This document shows positions 31,876 to 39,919 of a stretch of DNA of 64,000 bases, one piece after another (the first letter of the stretch is position 1; every line of letters begins with the position of its first letter). Location of the stretch: the NCBI RefSeq assembly GCF_000701365.1, contig NZ_JNIK01000013.1, forward strand, positions 186,001 to 250,000. Direction: 5' to 3'. The translations under genes and the position numbers were made by a program. This stretch comes from Blastococcus sp. URHD0036 (GTDB taxonomy: Bacteria; Actinomycetota; Actinomycetes; Mycobacteriales; Geodermatophilaceae). The notes below the pieces were generated by a model, which saw nothing but the letters and a program-made list of their open reading frames with translations, did not search any database and was not told where the DNA came from.

Positions 31876-32226
31876 CTACCCCGTCGGGGTGAGGGCCCGG
31901 CGCAGCTCGACGGCCGCCGACGGGATGGGCGCCGTCGCGCCCCGGTGCACCGCCGTGACCCGCAGCCCCCGGGCGCCGGCCGCGCGTCCGACCTCGGCGG
32001 CGACGTCATCGTCGGCACCGGGACGCATCACCGAGAACCCGACCACCACCCGCCCGGCGGGCGCCGGCACGCGGGCGACGACGTCCCACTCCTGCGCCGG
32101 CGGGGTCCAGAACGCCCGGACGTCGACGGCGACCACCGCGTCGAGCGTGCCGTCGAGGGCCGCCGTGGTCAGCGGCGCCGTTTGCCATCCAGGCCAGCCG
32201 GGGCGAGGCGAGGCGACGGTCGTCAC
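31876..32226 (-). pseudogene. Methyltransferase-like C-terminal remnant
   Basis: 116 residues from GTG 32226. The segment LDAVVAVDVRAFWTPPAQEWDVVARV followed by PAPAGRVVVGFSVM resembles the back half of a class I SAM-dependent methyltransferase (motifs post-I to IV), but no glycine-rich SAM motif I precedes it in any frame that I can see. It may be a truncated gene or an unrelated small protein. Codon pattern is normal for the region. Confidence 0.45.
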
Positions 32227-32408
32227 CCGAGGGTGCGGAGAGCGGTCCGGTACCGGCGCACATCGGCACCGTAGCCATGTGATCGTCACCCCGACGAGCG
32301 GGAACCGGCGGTCTCGGCTCAAGGCTGTGCGCGCAGACGTCGATCCCTTCCCTGCCCACGGAAGGGCGCCGCCGGGGTCCGAAGCCCCGCAACAGCAGGA
32401 GGACCGTC

Positions 32409-32699
32409 ATGATCGGTCTCACGTGTCGCAGCGGGGAGTCGTGCCGCATCGACCCCACCGCCATCCAGCGGGTCGAGTCGACGCCGGACACCGTGGTGTT
32501 CCTCGTGGACGGGACGCACGTCAGCGTCGCGGAGACCGTGGAGCAGGTGGCGCTGCGGGTCCGGGACGCCCGGGCCGGCGACATCGTGTCCTGCTACGAG
32601 CTCGACCGCGGCGTGACCGCCGACCCGCGCGCCCTGCACGACATGCTGTCGGAGATCGCCGAGACCCGTGGCTGCCCGGCGACCGCCCTCGGGCGCTGA
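32409..32699 (+). CDS. FlbD-like family protein
   Basis: 96 residues from ATG 32409 with AGGAGG upstream. The first 60 residues follow the FlbD family pattern closely: MIGLTCRSG, an INPD-like IDPTAIQRVE, TPDTVVFLVDGTHVSVAETVEQV. FlbD proteins are small flagellar-cluster proteins in Firmicutes and spirochaetes. No flagellar gene lies in this window, so either a flagellar locus is elsewhere or the fold has another use. The last 35 residues extend beyond the family. Confidence 0.7.
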   Translation: MIGLTCRSGESCRIDPTAIQRVESTPDTVVFLVDGTHVSVAETVEQVALRVRDARAGDIVSCYELDRGVTADPRALHDMLSEIAETRGCPATALGR

Positions 32700-32716
32700 T
32701 CCCTCCCGTTTGACAC

Positions 32717-32736
32717 GTGACATCGTCCGGTGTCAC
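32717..32736. promoter_or_regulatory. MerR-type operator within promoter
   Basis: GTGACA, eight bases, TGTCAC (perfect dyad), lying just after a consensus -35 TTGACA at 32710-32715, the arrangement MerR activators use. The same dyad pattern recurs at 33773-33792 beside the MerR gene. Confidence 0.5.
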
Positions 32737-32750
32737 ATGAAGGTGTGGAC

Positions 32751-32930
32751 GTGACCCCCGACGCCGTCCTCGCGACCGACGGGCTGAGCCTCATCGCGAC
32801 GGCCGGGTTCTTCGTGCCGGCCGCCCTCCTGGTCGCGGTCGTGGTGGGCGCCGTCGTGCGCGACCGCCGGCTCACCGCCCGGGAGAACGCCCGGCTCGAC
32901 GGCTCGCACGAGCGCGTCGACCCCGAGTAG
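32751..32930 (+). CDS. Small single-pass membrane protein
   Basis: 59 residues from GTG 32751 (GAAGG 7 bases upstream; GTG 32745 is also possible). One membrane segment (about 14-36, LIATAGFFVPAALLVAVVVGAVV), then a charged cytosolic tail DRRLTARENARLDGSHERVDPE. Its promoter carries the MerR-type dyad, so it is probably part of the regulon of the next gene. If transcription starts at the normal distance from the -35 box the mRNA would be nearly leaderless. No family recognised. Confidence 0.6.
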   Translation: MTPDAVLATDGLSLIATAGFFVPAALLVAVVVGAVVRDRRLTARENARLDGSHERVDPE

Positions 32931-32940
32931 CCCCGCCCGG

Positions 32941-33753
32941 TCAGCTCGCGTCGAGGCCCTCGAGCCCCTCGAGCACCTGGGTCAGCGCGCCCTGCACCCG
33001 GGTGGCCATCTCGGTCCGGAAGCTGGCCAGCAGCGCCTGAGCGGCGGCCGGCTGCAACCGGTCCACCATGTCGCGGACGCCGGCCAGCTGCTGCCCGGGC
33101 GTGCCCTCCCCCGCCCGCTCCAGCAGCGAGCGCCACCCGCTCTCGAGGAACATCGAGACGTAGACGTCGGCGATCGCCCGCACGTGCTCCACGACACGGG
33201 TCTGTGCGGCGATCAGGGCCGCCGGTGGCACGCCGAGCTCGACGACCTGCAGCCCCGCCGTGAGCAGCGAGGGGTCGAGCACGCGCAGCGCTCCGTCGTC
33301 GAGCCGCTCCACCAGGCCCATCGTGACGAGCTGGTCGACCAGTTCGGCGTCCGGGGACATGCCGGCCCGGGCGGCGAGGGCCTCGGCGGTGGTCGTCTCC
33401 GCCTCGGGCGGCAGCCACGGCGCCAGCAGGGCCCGGTGCAGCGCCAGGGTGGCCGAGCTGGCCGCCTCGGGGGCGTGCGCCAGCGTGCGCTCGATCATCG
33501 TCAGCGGGTAGCCCTCGGCGAGCATCTCGCGGACCAGTACCAGCCGGGCCACGTGCTGACGGCCGTAGTAGCCGGTGCGGCCGACCAGCCGCGGCGGCGG
33601 CAGCAGCCCCCGGGCGGCGTAGGCGCGGACGTTGCGCACGGTCATCCCGACCCGGGCCGCCAGCGCGTCGACCGTGAGCTCACGGTCCAGTTCGTCCTCG
33701 GGCTCGCCCGGCGCACTGACGGACAGCGCTCCCACCTCCTCGATCGGCTCCAC
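32941..33753 (-). CDS. MerR family transcriptional regulator
   Basis: 270 residues from GTG 33753, with AAGGAG upstream. N-terminal winged helix near residues 28-95: LTVDALAARVGMTVRNVRAYAARGLLPPPRLVGRTGYYGRQHVARL. The C-terminal 170 residues are helical, with no Cys pair or His cluster, so a metal sensor of the MerR/CueR kind is unlikely; an effector domain for a small molecule is more probable. Divergent from the membrane/cupredoxin operon; matching dyads lie on both sides of the gene. Confidence 0.88.
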   Translation of the reverse strand: MEPIEEVGALSVSAPGEPEDELDRELTVDALAARVGMTVRNVRAYAARGLLPPPRLVGRTGYYGRQHVARLVLVREMLAEGYPLTMIERTLAHAPEAASSATLALHRALLAPWLPPEAETTTAEALAARAGMSPDAELVDQLVTMGLVERLDDGALRVLDPSLLTAGLQVVELGVPPAALIAAQTRVVEHVRAIADVYVSMFLESGWRSLLERAGEGTPGQQLAGVRDMVDRLQPAAAQALLASFRTEMATRVQGALTQVLEGLEGLDAS

Positions 33754-33772
33754 GGTAGCGCCAGCTCCTTAT

Positions 33773-33792
33773 GTAGCACTTGCCGATGTCAC
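33773..33792. promoter_or_regulatory. MerR-type operator, second copy
   Basis: GTAGCA, eight bases, TGTCAC: the right half is identical to the dyad at 32717 and the left half matches at 4 of 6. It lies in the 73-base divergent spacer between merR and the membrane operon. Confidence 0.45.
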
Positions 33793-33826
33793 ATGACGGG
33801 TGTTCCATACCAACGTGTCGACGACG

Positions 33827-35659
33827 ATGTCCGCCGTTCTCGCCGCTGACAGCCGGCCCGCCGGGGGTGCCGCCCTCGGGGAGGTCGCCCTGGCCACCGG
33901 CATCGGCTTCGCGCTCACCGCCGTGCTCGTCGGGTCGGTGTACCTGCACCGCACCCGCCGCACGACCGTCCTCAGCCGGGTGGGCGGCCGCCTCGGCCGG
34001 GCCACCGGCGTCCCGGGCTGGGTGGCGCTGCCCACCGTCCTGACGACGCTGTCCCTGCTGGTCGCCCTCCTGGGCATGCTCTGGGACATCTCGCTGCACA
34101 TCGGGGTGGGCCGCGACGAGGGGCCGCTGGCCAACCCGGCGCACTACCTGATCCTCTTCGGCCTGTTCGGCGTCTTCGCCGCGGGCGTGCTCGCCTGCTC
34201 CATGCCCCTGGACGAGGAGCCGGGGCCCGCGTCCGTGCACTTCATCCGCGGCTGGGACGTCCCGGTCGGCGGCATCATCCTCGGCGGCGCCGGCTTCTAC
34301 GCGCTGCTGGGCTTCCCGCTCGACGACGTCTGGCACCGGCTGTTCGGCCAGGACGTCACGCTCTGGGGCCCCACCCACCTGATGCTCATCACCGGCGCCG
34401 GGCTGTCGATCGTCGGCCTGCTGATCCTGGAGATGGAGGGCCACGGCGGCGCCTCCACCGACGACGGCGACCGCAAGGTCGGAAACGTCGGCCGGTTCCT
34501 GCGGCAGGGCTCGGCGATGGGTGGCCTCCTCCTGGGGCTGTCGGTCTTCCAGGGCGAGTACGACTTCGACGTCCCGCAGTTCCGGCTGGTGCTCGAGCCG
34601 TTCATGATCGCCGGCGCGGCCGGGCTCGCCCTGGTCGCCGCGCGGCTCTGGATGGGTCGCGGCGGCGCACTGATGGCGACGGCGTTCTTCCTCGTCGTCC
34701 GCGGGCTCATCGCGCTCGTCGTCGGTCCGGTCCTCGGCGAGATCACCCCCCAGTTCCCGCTGTACCTCGGGTCGGCGATCGTCGTCGAGCTGCTGGCCCT
34801 GTCACTGCCGCTGGTGCGCCGGCCGCTGGTGTTCGGCGCCGTCGCCGGCGTGCTGATCGGCACCGTGGGCACCGCGACCGAGTGGGGCTGGACGCACCTC
34901 ACCCAGACGCTGTCGTGGAACCGCGACGTCCTCGTCGAGGGCACGCTCATGGCGGTGCTCGCCGGGGTCGCGGGGGGCCTGCTCGGTGCGCTGCTGGCGC
35001 TCGGCCTGCGCCGGCGGCTCCCCCGCCCCGCCGTGGCCCGCACCGTGCTGGTCGCCTCCCTGGTGGCCATCGCCGCCGGCGTCACCAACGGCCTGATCGC
35101 GACCGTCCCCGACGACGTGGAGGCGACCTTCACGATCAGCGACGTCACCTCGGACCCGCGGACGGCCGACATCACCGTGCAGCTGAGCCCGGCCGACGCC
35201 GTGGACGACCCGGCGTGGGTGCAGATCACCGCCTGGCAGGGCCAGGGACTCGTGGTCGACGACCTGGAGCGGATCGGGCCCGGCGAGTACCGCACGACCG
35301 AGCCGGTCCCGCTGCACGACGACTGGAAGACCCTGCTGCGCGTGCACGACGGCCGGCAGCTGTACGCGGTGCCGATCTACCTGCCCGCCGACGAGGCCAT
35401 CCCGGCGGACGAGATCGCCGCGGAGGACGGCGTGACCCGGAGCGCGATCCCGGAGATCGACGTCCTGCAGCGGGAGCTCAAGGAGTCCGGCGGCGGGCTG
35501 TGGGCGCTGGCGAACCTCGTGGTGCTGGGCTGCACGCTCGCCCTCATCGCCGGCATCTCGTGGGGCGTGGGCCGCTACTCCCGCCGGGGCAGCGCCGGGG
35601 AGCGCTTCCCCGACGCCCCCGTCGACAGCCCGGTGCCCACCGGCGTGGGCGCCCCGTGA
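33827..35659 (+). CDS. Polytopic membrane protein with His motifs, unknown family
   Basis: 610 residues, about 11 membrane segments in the first 430, an extracytoplasmic beta-type domain (about 430-560, ATFTISDVTSDPRTADITVQL) and a final membrane segment (about 570-590). Histidines and aromatic residues recur inside membrane segments: WDISLHI, NPAHYLIL, DDVWHRLFGQDVTLWGPTHLML, suggesting metal or haem ligands. ATG 33827 chosen; GTG 33815 in frame is possible. Coupled by GTGA overlap to a cupredoxin-like lipoprotein gene. I cannot name the family; a redox or metal-handling role is inference. Confidence 0.8.
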   Translation: MSAVLAADSRPAGGAALGEVALATGIGFALTAVLVGSVYLHRTRRTTVLSRVGGRLGRATGVPGWVALPTVLTTLSLLVALLGMLWDISLHIGVGRDEGPLANPAHYLILFGLFGVFAAGVLACSMPLDEEPGPASVHFIRGWDVPVGGIILGGAGFYALLGFPLDDVWHRLFGQDVTLWGPTHLMLITGAGLSIVGLLILEMEGHGGASTDDGDRKVGNVGRFLRQGSAMGGLLLGLSVFQGEYDFDVPQFRLVLEPFMIAGAAGLALVAARLWMGRGGALMATAFFLVVRGLIALVVGPVLGEITPQFPLYLGSAIVVELLALSLPLVRRPLVFGAVAGVLIGTVGTATEWGWTHLTQTLSWNRDVLVEGTLMAVLAGVAGGLLGALLALGLRRRLPRPAVARTVLVASLVAIAAGVTNGLIATVPDDVEATFTISDVTSDPRTADITVQLSPADAVDDPAWVQITAWQGQGLVVDDLERIGPGEYRTTEPVPLHDDWKTLLRVHDGRQLYAVPIYLPADEAIPADEIAAEDGVTRSAIPEIDVLQRELKESGGGLWALANLVVLGCTLALIAGISWGVGRYSRRGSAGERFPDAPVDSPVPTGVGAP

Positions 35660-36072
35660 CGGCGCGGGCACGGGCCGCCGTCGTCCTCACCGCCGCCCTG
35701 CTCCTGGCCGGCTGCGCCGGCACCGACCCCGACGACGAGGCGAGCAGCCCGGCCGGGTCGTCGGCCGGGACGACGGCGCAGCCCACGGACGCCGCCCCGC
35801 GCAGCGCCTCCGGCCGGCAGCTCACGGTCGACGTCACCGGCGGGCAGGCGTCCGGCGACACGGGCCGGGTCCCCGTCGACCTGGGCGAGCAGGTCATGCT
35901 CACGGTCACCAGCGACACCGCCGACGCGTTCCACCTGCACGGCTACGACCTCGAGGCGGAGCTGGTCCCCGGCGAGCCGGCCACGCTGACCTTTCCCGCC
36001 GACATCCCCGGCGTCTTCGAGGGCGAGCTGCACGAGGCCGGGACGGTGCTGCTGAGCCTGCAGGTCGGCTGA
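35656..36072 (+). CDS. Cupredoxin-like lipoprotein
   Basis: 138 residues from GTG 35656, which overlaps the previous stop (GTGA). Signal peptide with lipobox LAGC (Cys20), disordered Ser/Thr/Asp linker to about residue 50, then a compact beta domain: GEQVMLTVTSDTADAFHLHGYDLEAEL, with FPADIPGVFEGELHEAGTVLLSLQV. The H-x-H and the late His are placed like ligands of EfeO/cupredoxin-1 domains, but the Cys of type 1 copper sites is absent. Predicted to sit outside the membrane and partner the two flanking membrane proteins. Confidence 0.8.
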   Translation: MTARARAAVVLTAALLLAGCAGTDPDDEASSPAGSSAGTTAQPTDAAPRSASGRQLTVDVTGGQASGDTGRVPVDLGEQVMLTVTSDTADAFHLHGYDLEAELVPGEPATLTFPADIPGVFEGELHEAGTVLLSLQVG

Positions 36073-36076
36073 CCGC

Positions 36077-37399
36077 GTGGACGGCACCGCCGTGGAGGTG
36101 GTCGCGCACGGGGTCGGGTCGCGCACCGACCTGCCGCTGCCGCTCGGGCTGGCGCTGTACGGGGCGGGCGCGGCGATCCTCGTCAGCTTCGTCGTGCTGC
36201 TGCTCTTCTGGCGCACGCCGAAGCTCGGCGACGAGCGCTCCGGCCGCCCGCTGCCCACATGGATGCAGCGGGCGGCGGACTCGGCCGGACTGCGCCGGAC
36301 CCTGCAGGGGGTCGTGCTCGCCGTCGCCGTCCTGGTGCTCGCCGTGGCGCTGGCCGGACCGGAGGACACCACACGCAACCTCGCGCCCTGGGTCCTCTAC
36401 GTCACCTTCTGGGTGGGACTGGTGCCGGCGAGCCTGCTCCTCGGGCCGGTGTGGCGGGTCGTCAACCCGCTGCGCCTGGTCGCGCGGCTGCTGCGCCCCC
36501 TGGTCGGCCCCCCGCGGGCTCCCGGCCGTCTGCTCCCCCGCCTCGGGCTCTGGCCGGGCGCGGTCTCCCTGCTGGCGTTCGTGTGGCTGGAGCTGGTGCC
36601 GGCCGGGCGGTCGGACCCGGACGTCGTCGCGGGCTGGCTGATCGGCTACGCGCTCGTCCAGGTCGGCGCCTCGTTGTGGTTCGGCGAGGAGTGGTTCGCC
36701 GCCGGTGATGGCTTCGAGGTGTACTCGACGCTGCTCGCCCGGCTGTCGCTGGTCGGCCGGCGCGACGACCGCCGGGTCGTCCTGCGCTCGCCGCTGACCA
36801 ACGCCATGACGACGCCGGCCCGGGCCGGGCTGGCCGCGGTCGTCATGGTCCTGCTCGGCTCCACCGCGTTCGACGGGCTGACCCGGACGGTGTGGTGGCA
36901 GAACGGACCGGGAGCGGCCGACGACGTCATCTCCGGGGCCCTCGGCCTGGCCGTCATGGTGGCGCTCGTCTCGCTGCTGTACCTGGCCGGGACCCGGCTG
37001 TCCGGCCGGCTCAGCCGGCTGCCGCTGGGCCCGCAGCCGCGGCTGTTCGCCGCCACCGTGCTGCCCATCGCGCTCGGCTACACCGTCGCGCACTACTTCA
37101 GCCTGTTCGCCCTCGACGGTCAGACGACGTGGATCCTCGCCAGCAACCCCTTCGGCACAGCGGGCGTGGACCTGTTCGGCACCTACGGCAACGTCGTCGA
37201 CCTGCGTGCGGTCTCGGCCGACCTCATCGCCTACGTCCAGGTGGGCGCGGTCGTCACCGGGCACGTCCTCGGCGTCACGCTCGCCCACGAGCAGGCACTC
37301 CGGGTGGCCCCGCGGGCGCCGGCGTCGGACCAGCTGCCGTTGGTCGTGGTCATGGTGCTGTTCACCGTGGGCGGCCTCGGGCTGCTCTTCGGGTTCTGA
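36077..37399 (+). CDS. Polytopic membrane protein, unknown family
   Basis: 440 residues from GTG 36077, 4 bases after the cupredoxin gene. About 10-11 membrane segments. Notable stretches: WVLYVTFWVGLVPASLLLGPVWRVVNPLRLVARLL, EEWFAAGDGFEVYSTLLARLS and GYTVAHYFSLFALDGQTTWIL, with a conserved-looking His-Tyr in a membrane helix. Third gene of a MerR-controlled operon whose other members are a His-rich membrane protein and a cupredoxin-like lipoprotein. No match to a transporter family I know. Ends at an 11-bp hairpin terminator. Confidence 0.8.
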   Translation: MDGTAVEVVAHGVGSRTDLPLPLGLALYGAGAAILVSFVVLLLFWRTPKLGDERSGRPLPTWMQRAADSAGLRRTLQGVVLAVAVLVLAVALAGPEDTTRNLAPWVLYVTFWVGLVPASLLLGPVWRVVNPLRLVARLLRPLVGPPRAPGRLLPRLGLWPGAVSLLAFVWLELVPAGRSDPDVVAGWLIGYALVQVGASLWFGEEWFAAGDGFEVYSTLLARLSLVGRRDDRRVVLRSPLTNAMTTPARAGLAAVVMVLLGSTAFDGLTRTVWWQNGPGAADDVISGALGLAVMVALVSLLYLAGTRLSGRLSRLPLGPQPRLFAATVLPIALGYTVAHYFSLFALDGQTTWILASNPFGTAGVDLFGTYGNVVDLRAVSADLIAYVQVGAVVTGHVLGVTLAHEQALRVAPRAPASDQLPLVVVMVLFTVGGLGLLFGF

Positions 37400-37425
37400 G
37401 CCGGCCGGGGGGTGCCCCGGCCGGC
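37400..37425. terminator. Bidirectional hairpin terminator
   Basis: An 11-bp perfect GC stem (37400-37410 with 37415-37425) with a 4-base loop, between convergent genes. Confidence 0.7.
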
Positions 37426-37433
37426 CCAGCGGC

Positions 37434-38735
37434 TCAGCCCCGGCCGTCGGCGGACGCGCGCGCCCGCTGCATCGCCTGCATCTGCTTGAGGATCTCCGGG
37501 TGGTCGCCGTGCAGCGCCTTGGGGGTCACGTCGACGTCGGTGGCCAGCGCCCGCAGCGCACCGACCGTCGCCTGCTCCCGCGGCACGTGCGCGAAGGGGT
37601 CGAACCGGTAGAACCGGCAGGCGTTCTCCCAGGTCATCGCATTGATCTCGTCGTCCGGGATCGCGACCTCCTCGAGGGACTTCATGAGGATCTCCGGCGA
37701 CTGCGGCCAGGTGGCGTCCGAGTGCGGGTAGTCGCACTCCCACGCGATGTTCTCGACACCGATGTGGTGCCGCATCTCCAGGCCGACGGTGTCCTCGATG
37801 AAGCACGTCAGCACCCGCTCCCGGAACACCTGGCTGGGCAGCTTGTCGCCGAAGTCCTGCCCGGTCCACTGGTGGTGCTTCTGGTAGGTGATGTCGGCCC
37901 GCTCCAGCCAGTAGGGCACCCAGCCGATCCCGGCCTCGGCGAGGGAGAACCGCAGGGTCGGGAACTTGCGCAGGATCGGCGACCACAGCAGCTCGCTGGC
38001 GAAGATGCCGGTGGCGAACGGCATCGTGTGGATCATGACGTCGAACGGCGAGCGCGGCATGAAGTTCGGTGCGGCGCCGAAGTGGAACACCATCGCGGTG
38101 TCGGACTCCTCGCACGCCCGGTAGGCCTCGTCCCACTCGTCGCCGTGGATGTCGGGCATGCCGTTGAACCGGTGTGGTTCGGGGTGGAACGAGACGGCGT
38201 GGCAGCCCTTGTCGGCCACCCGGCGGATCTCCTCGGCCATGAACTCCGGCCCCACGGCGAACCCGGACAGCGCCAGCGGGATGAACCGGCCGGGGTGCGA
38301 GCCGCACCACTCGTCGATGTGCCAGTCGTTGTAGGCGCGCAGGATCGCGGCGGAGAACTCCTTGTCGTCGTTCGTGACGAAGAACTGCCCGCCCAGGCCC
38401 GGCCAGGAGGAGAAGTTCAGGCTGGCGAGGATGCCGTTGGCGTTCATGTCGCGCACCCGCTCGTGCACGTCGTACGCGCCCGGCCGGACCTCCTCGAAGG
38501 TGTCCGGGTCGCGGCCCCAGTCCTCCTTGGGCCGGCCGGCCACGGCGTTGAGGCCGAAGGTGCGGATCTCCTGGCCCTCGATCAGCCAGGCGTCGGTGCC
38601 GTCGGGACGGCGGATCACCCGCGGCGCCCGCTCCTTGAACCTCGCCGGGACGTGGTCGCGGATGTAGTCGGTCATGGACGGCGGCTCGACGATGTGGTCG
38701 TCGACGCTCACCAGGACGAGATCGTCGAGGCGCAC
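37434..38735 (-). CDS. Amidohydrolase family protein (metal-dependent TIM barrel)
   Basis: 433 residues from GTG 38735 (AGGAG 5 bases upstream). Seen: VSVDDHIVEPPSM at the N-terminus, where the metal-binding D-x-H of amidohydrolase-2 proteins lies, DVHERVRDMNANGILASLNF, the barrel segment CHAVSFHPEPH, VFHFGAAP and the late ENIAWECDYPHSDATWP with metal-ligand-like Asp and His. Members decarboxylate or hydrolyse aromatic acids. Single gene; the substrate cannot be inferred, although an adjoining molybdenum hydroxylase suggests aromatic or heterocyclic breakdown. Confidence 0.88.
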   Translation of the reverse strand: MRLDDLVLVSVDDHIVEPPSMTDYIRDHVPARFKERAPRVIRRPDGTDAWLIEGQEIRTFGLNAVAGRPKEDWGRDPDTFEEVRPGAYDVHERVRDMNANGILASLNFSSWPGLGGQFFVTNDDKEFSAAILRAYNDWHIDEWCGSHPGRFIPLALSGFAVGPEFMAEEIRRVADKGCHAVSFHPEPHRFNGMPDIHGDEWDEAYRACEESDTAMVFHFGAAPNFMPRSPFDVMIHTMPFATGIFASELLWSPILRKFPTLRFSLAEAGIGWVPYWLERADITYQKHHQWTGQDFGDKLPSQVFRERVLTCFIEDTVGLEMRHHIGVENIAWECDYPHSDATWPQSPEILMKSLEEVAIPDDEINAMTWENACRFYRFDPFAHVPREQATVGALRALATDVDVTPKALHGDHPEILKQMQAMQRARASADGRG

Positions 38736-38817
38736 GACTGCTCCTGTTCGGCTGGGGTCCGGCCTGCCGCCGCAGTGTGGCACCGGTCACAGCACCGGGA
38801 CAACGTCCGACCCCCGG

Positions 38818-39384
38818 TCAGATGCCGACGCCGAGCTCCTCCTGCAGCACCTGCCGCCGCGCGAGGTCCGCGGCACGCCGGCGCGCCAGGTCGACGAGGT
38901 CGGCCGACAGCCGTGCGGACTGCTCCGCGGCCTCCACCCGCAGGGCCGTGAGGTGCTGCTCGACGGCGTCCACCGCCCGGCCGGCCCAGATACGCACGGT
39001 GCCGGCATCGACGTCGGGGGCGAAGTTCTCCGGCAGCCGCAGCACCGGACCGCCGTCGGCCCGGCGGCCCCAGTCCCCCACCGGCGGATCGGCGTCGGGT
39101 GCGCGGCCGGGGCGGCTGGCGAAGAACCGCCCGTCGCCGTCGAACGGCACGCGGACGGTCACGGTCAGCCGTGCGGCGGTGCCGGTCCCGAAGGTCGCCT
39201 CCGCGCGCCGCAGCCGCGGGAGGTCGGGCTCCGACGCGCGCAGCAGGTCGTCGACGCACCGGATCGGATCGGACAGCTCGGCGTCGAGGGCCCACTGCAG
39301 CACCTGCGCGGTCAGCGCCGTCCGGCGGCGGGAGGTCTCATCGGCGAACCGGCCCACGGTGAACAACTGCGGCATGGCGGACAT
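38818..39384 (-). CDS. Hypothetical protein
   Basis: 188 residues from ATG 39384, soluble. Seen: an N-terminal helical part (SRRRTALTAQVLQWALDAEL), a Asp/Pro/Gly-rich middle with FDGDGRFFASRPG and NFAPDVDAGTVRIWAGRAVD, and a long C-terminal helix (VEQHLTALRVEAAEQSARLSADLVDLARRRAADLARRQ) with heptad spacing that predicts a coiled coil. No family recognised. It lies between a molybdenum hydroxylase operon and the amidohydrolase, same strand, with spacers of about 50 and 80 bases. Confidence 0.65.
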   Translation of the reverse strand: MSAMPQLFTVGRFADETSRRRTALTAQVLQWALDAELSDPIRCVDDLLRASEPDLPRLRRAEATFGTGTAARLTVTVRVPFDGDGRFFASRPGRAPDADPPVGDWGRRADGGPVLRLPENFAPDVDAGTVRIWAGRAVDAVEQHLTALRVEAAEQSARLSADLVDLARRRAADLARRQVLQEELGVGI

Positions 39385-39408
39385 CTTCCCGCCGCGGAGC
39401 CCCGATCT

Positions 39409-39433
39409 CCCCGGGCCGGGCGTCCGGCCGGGG
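39409..39433 (-). terminator. Hairpin after molybdenum hydroxylase operon
   Basis: A 10-bp GC stem with one bulged G directly after the stop of the iron-sulfur subunit gene. Confidence 0.5.
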
Positions 39434-39919
39434 TCAGCCGGCGTCGCGGGAGGCGGCCAGCGCCACGCCGTCCACGATGCTCTGGTAGCCCGTGCACCGG
39501 CAGACGTTGCCGCTGAGGCACTCGCGGATCCGCTCCCGGCTGGGCGTGGGCTCCTCCGCCAGCAGCGCGACGGTGGTCATCACGAAGCCCGGCGTGCAGA
39601 AGCCGCACTGGAACGCGTGGCTGTCGTGGAACGCCTGCTGGACCGGGTGCAGCCGGTCGCCCTCGGCGAGCCCCTCGACGGTCGTGACCTCCGCGCCCCG
39701 CGCCTGCACGGCGAGCAGCAGGCACGACCGCACCGCCGCGCCGTCCAGCAGCACCGTGCACGCGCCGCACACGCCGTGCTCGCACCCCAGGTGCGTCCCG
39801 GTCAGCCCGAGGCCCTCCCGGAGGAAGTCGGCGAGCGTGGTGCGGACGTCGGCCGTCGCCGAGCGCTCCTCGCCGTTGACCCGCAGGGAGATATCGGTAC
39901 TCGTGAGGGGACTGGTCAC
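39434..39919 (-). CDS. Molybdenum hydroxylase small subunit, [2Fe-2S] (CoxS/XdhA-type)
   Basis: 161 residues from GTG 39919, overlapping the previous stop (GTGA). Plant-type ferredoxin domain: HLGCEHGVCGACTVLLDG plus a later Cys for cluster one; C-terminal four-helix domain with CGFCTPG and CRCTGY for cluster two. It passes electrons from the molybdenum centre to FAD. Last gene of the large-medium-small operon, read in the order molybdenum, FAD, iron-sulfur. Confidence 0.93.
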   Translation of the reverse strand: MTSPLTSTDISLRVNGEERSATADVRTTLADFLREGLGLTGTHLGCEHGVCGACTVLLDGAAVRSCLLLAVQARGAEVTTVEGLAEGDRLHPVQQAFHDSHAFQCGFCTPGFVMTTVALLAEEPTPSRERIRECLSGNVCRCTGYQSIVDGVALAASRDAG

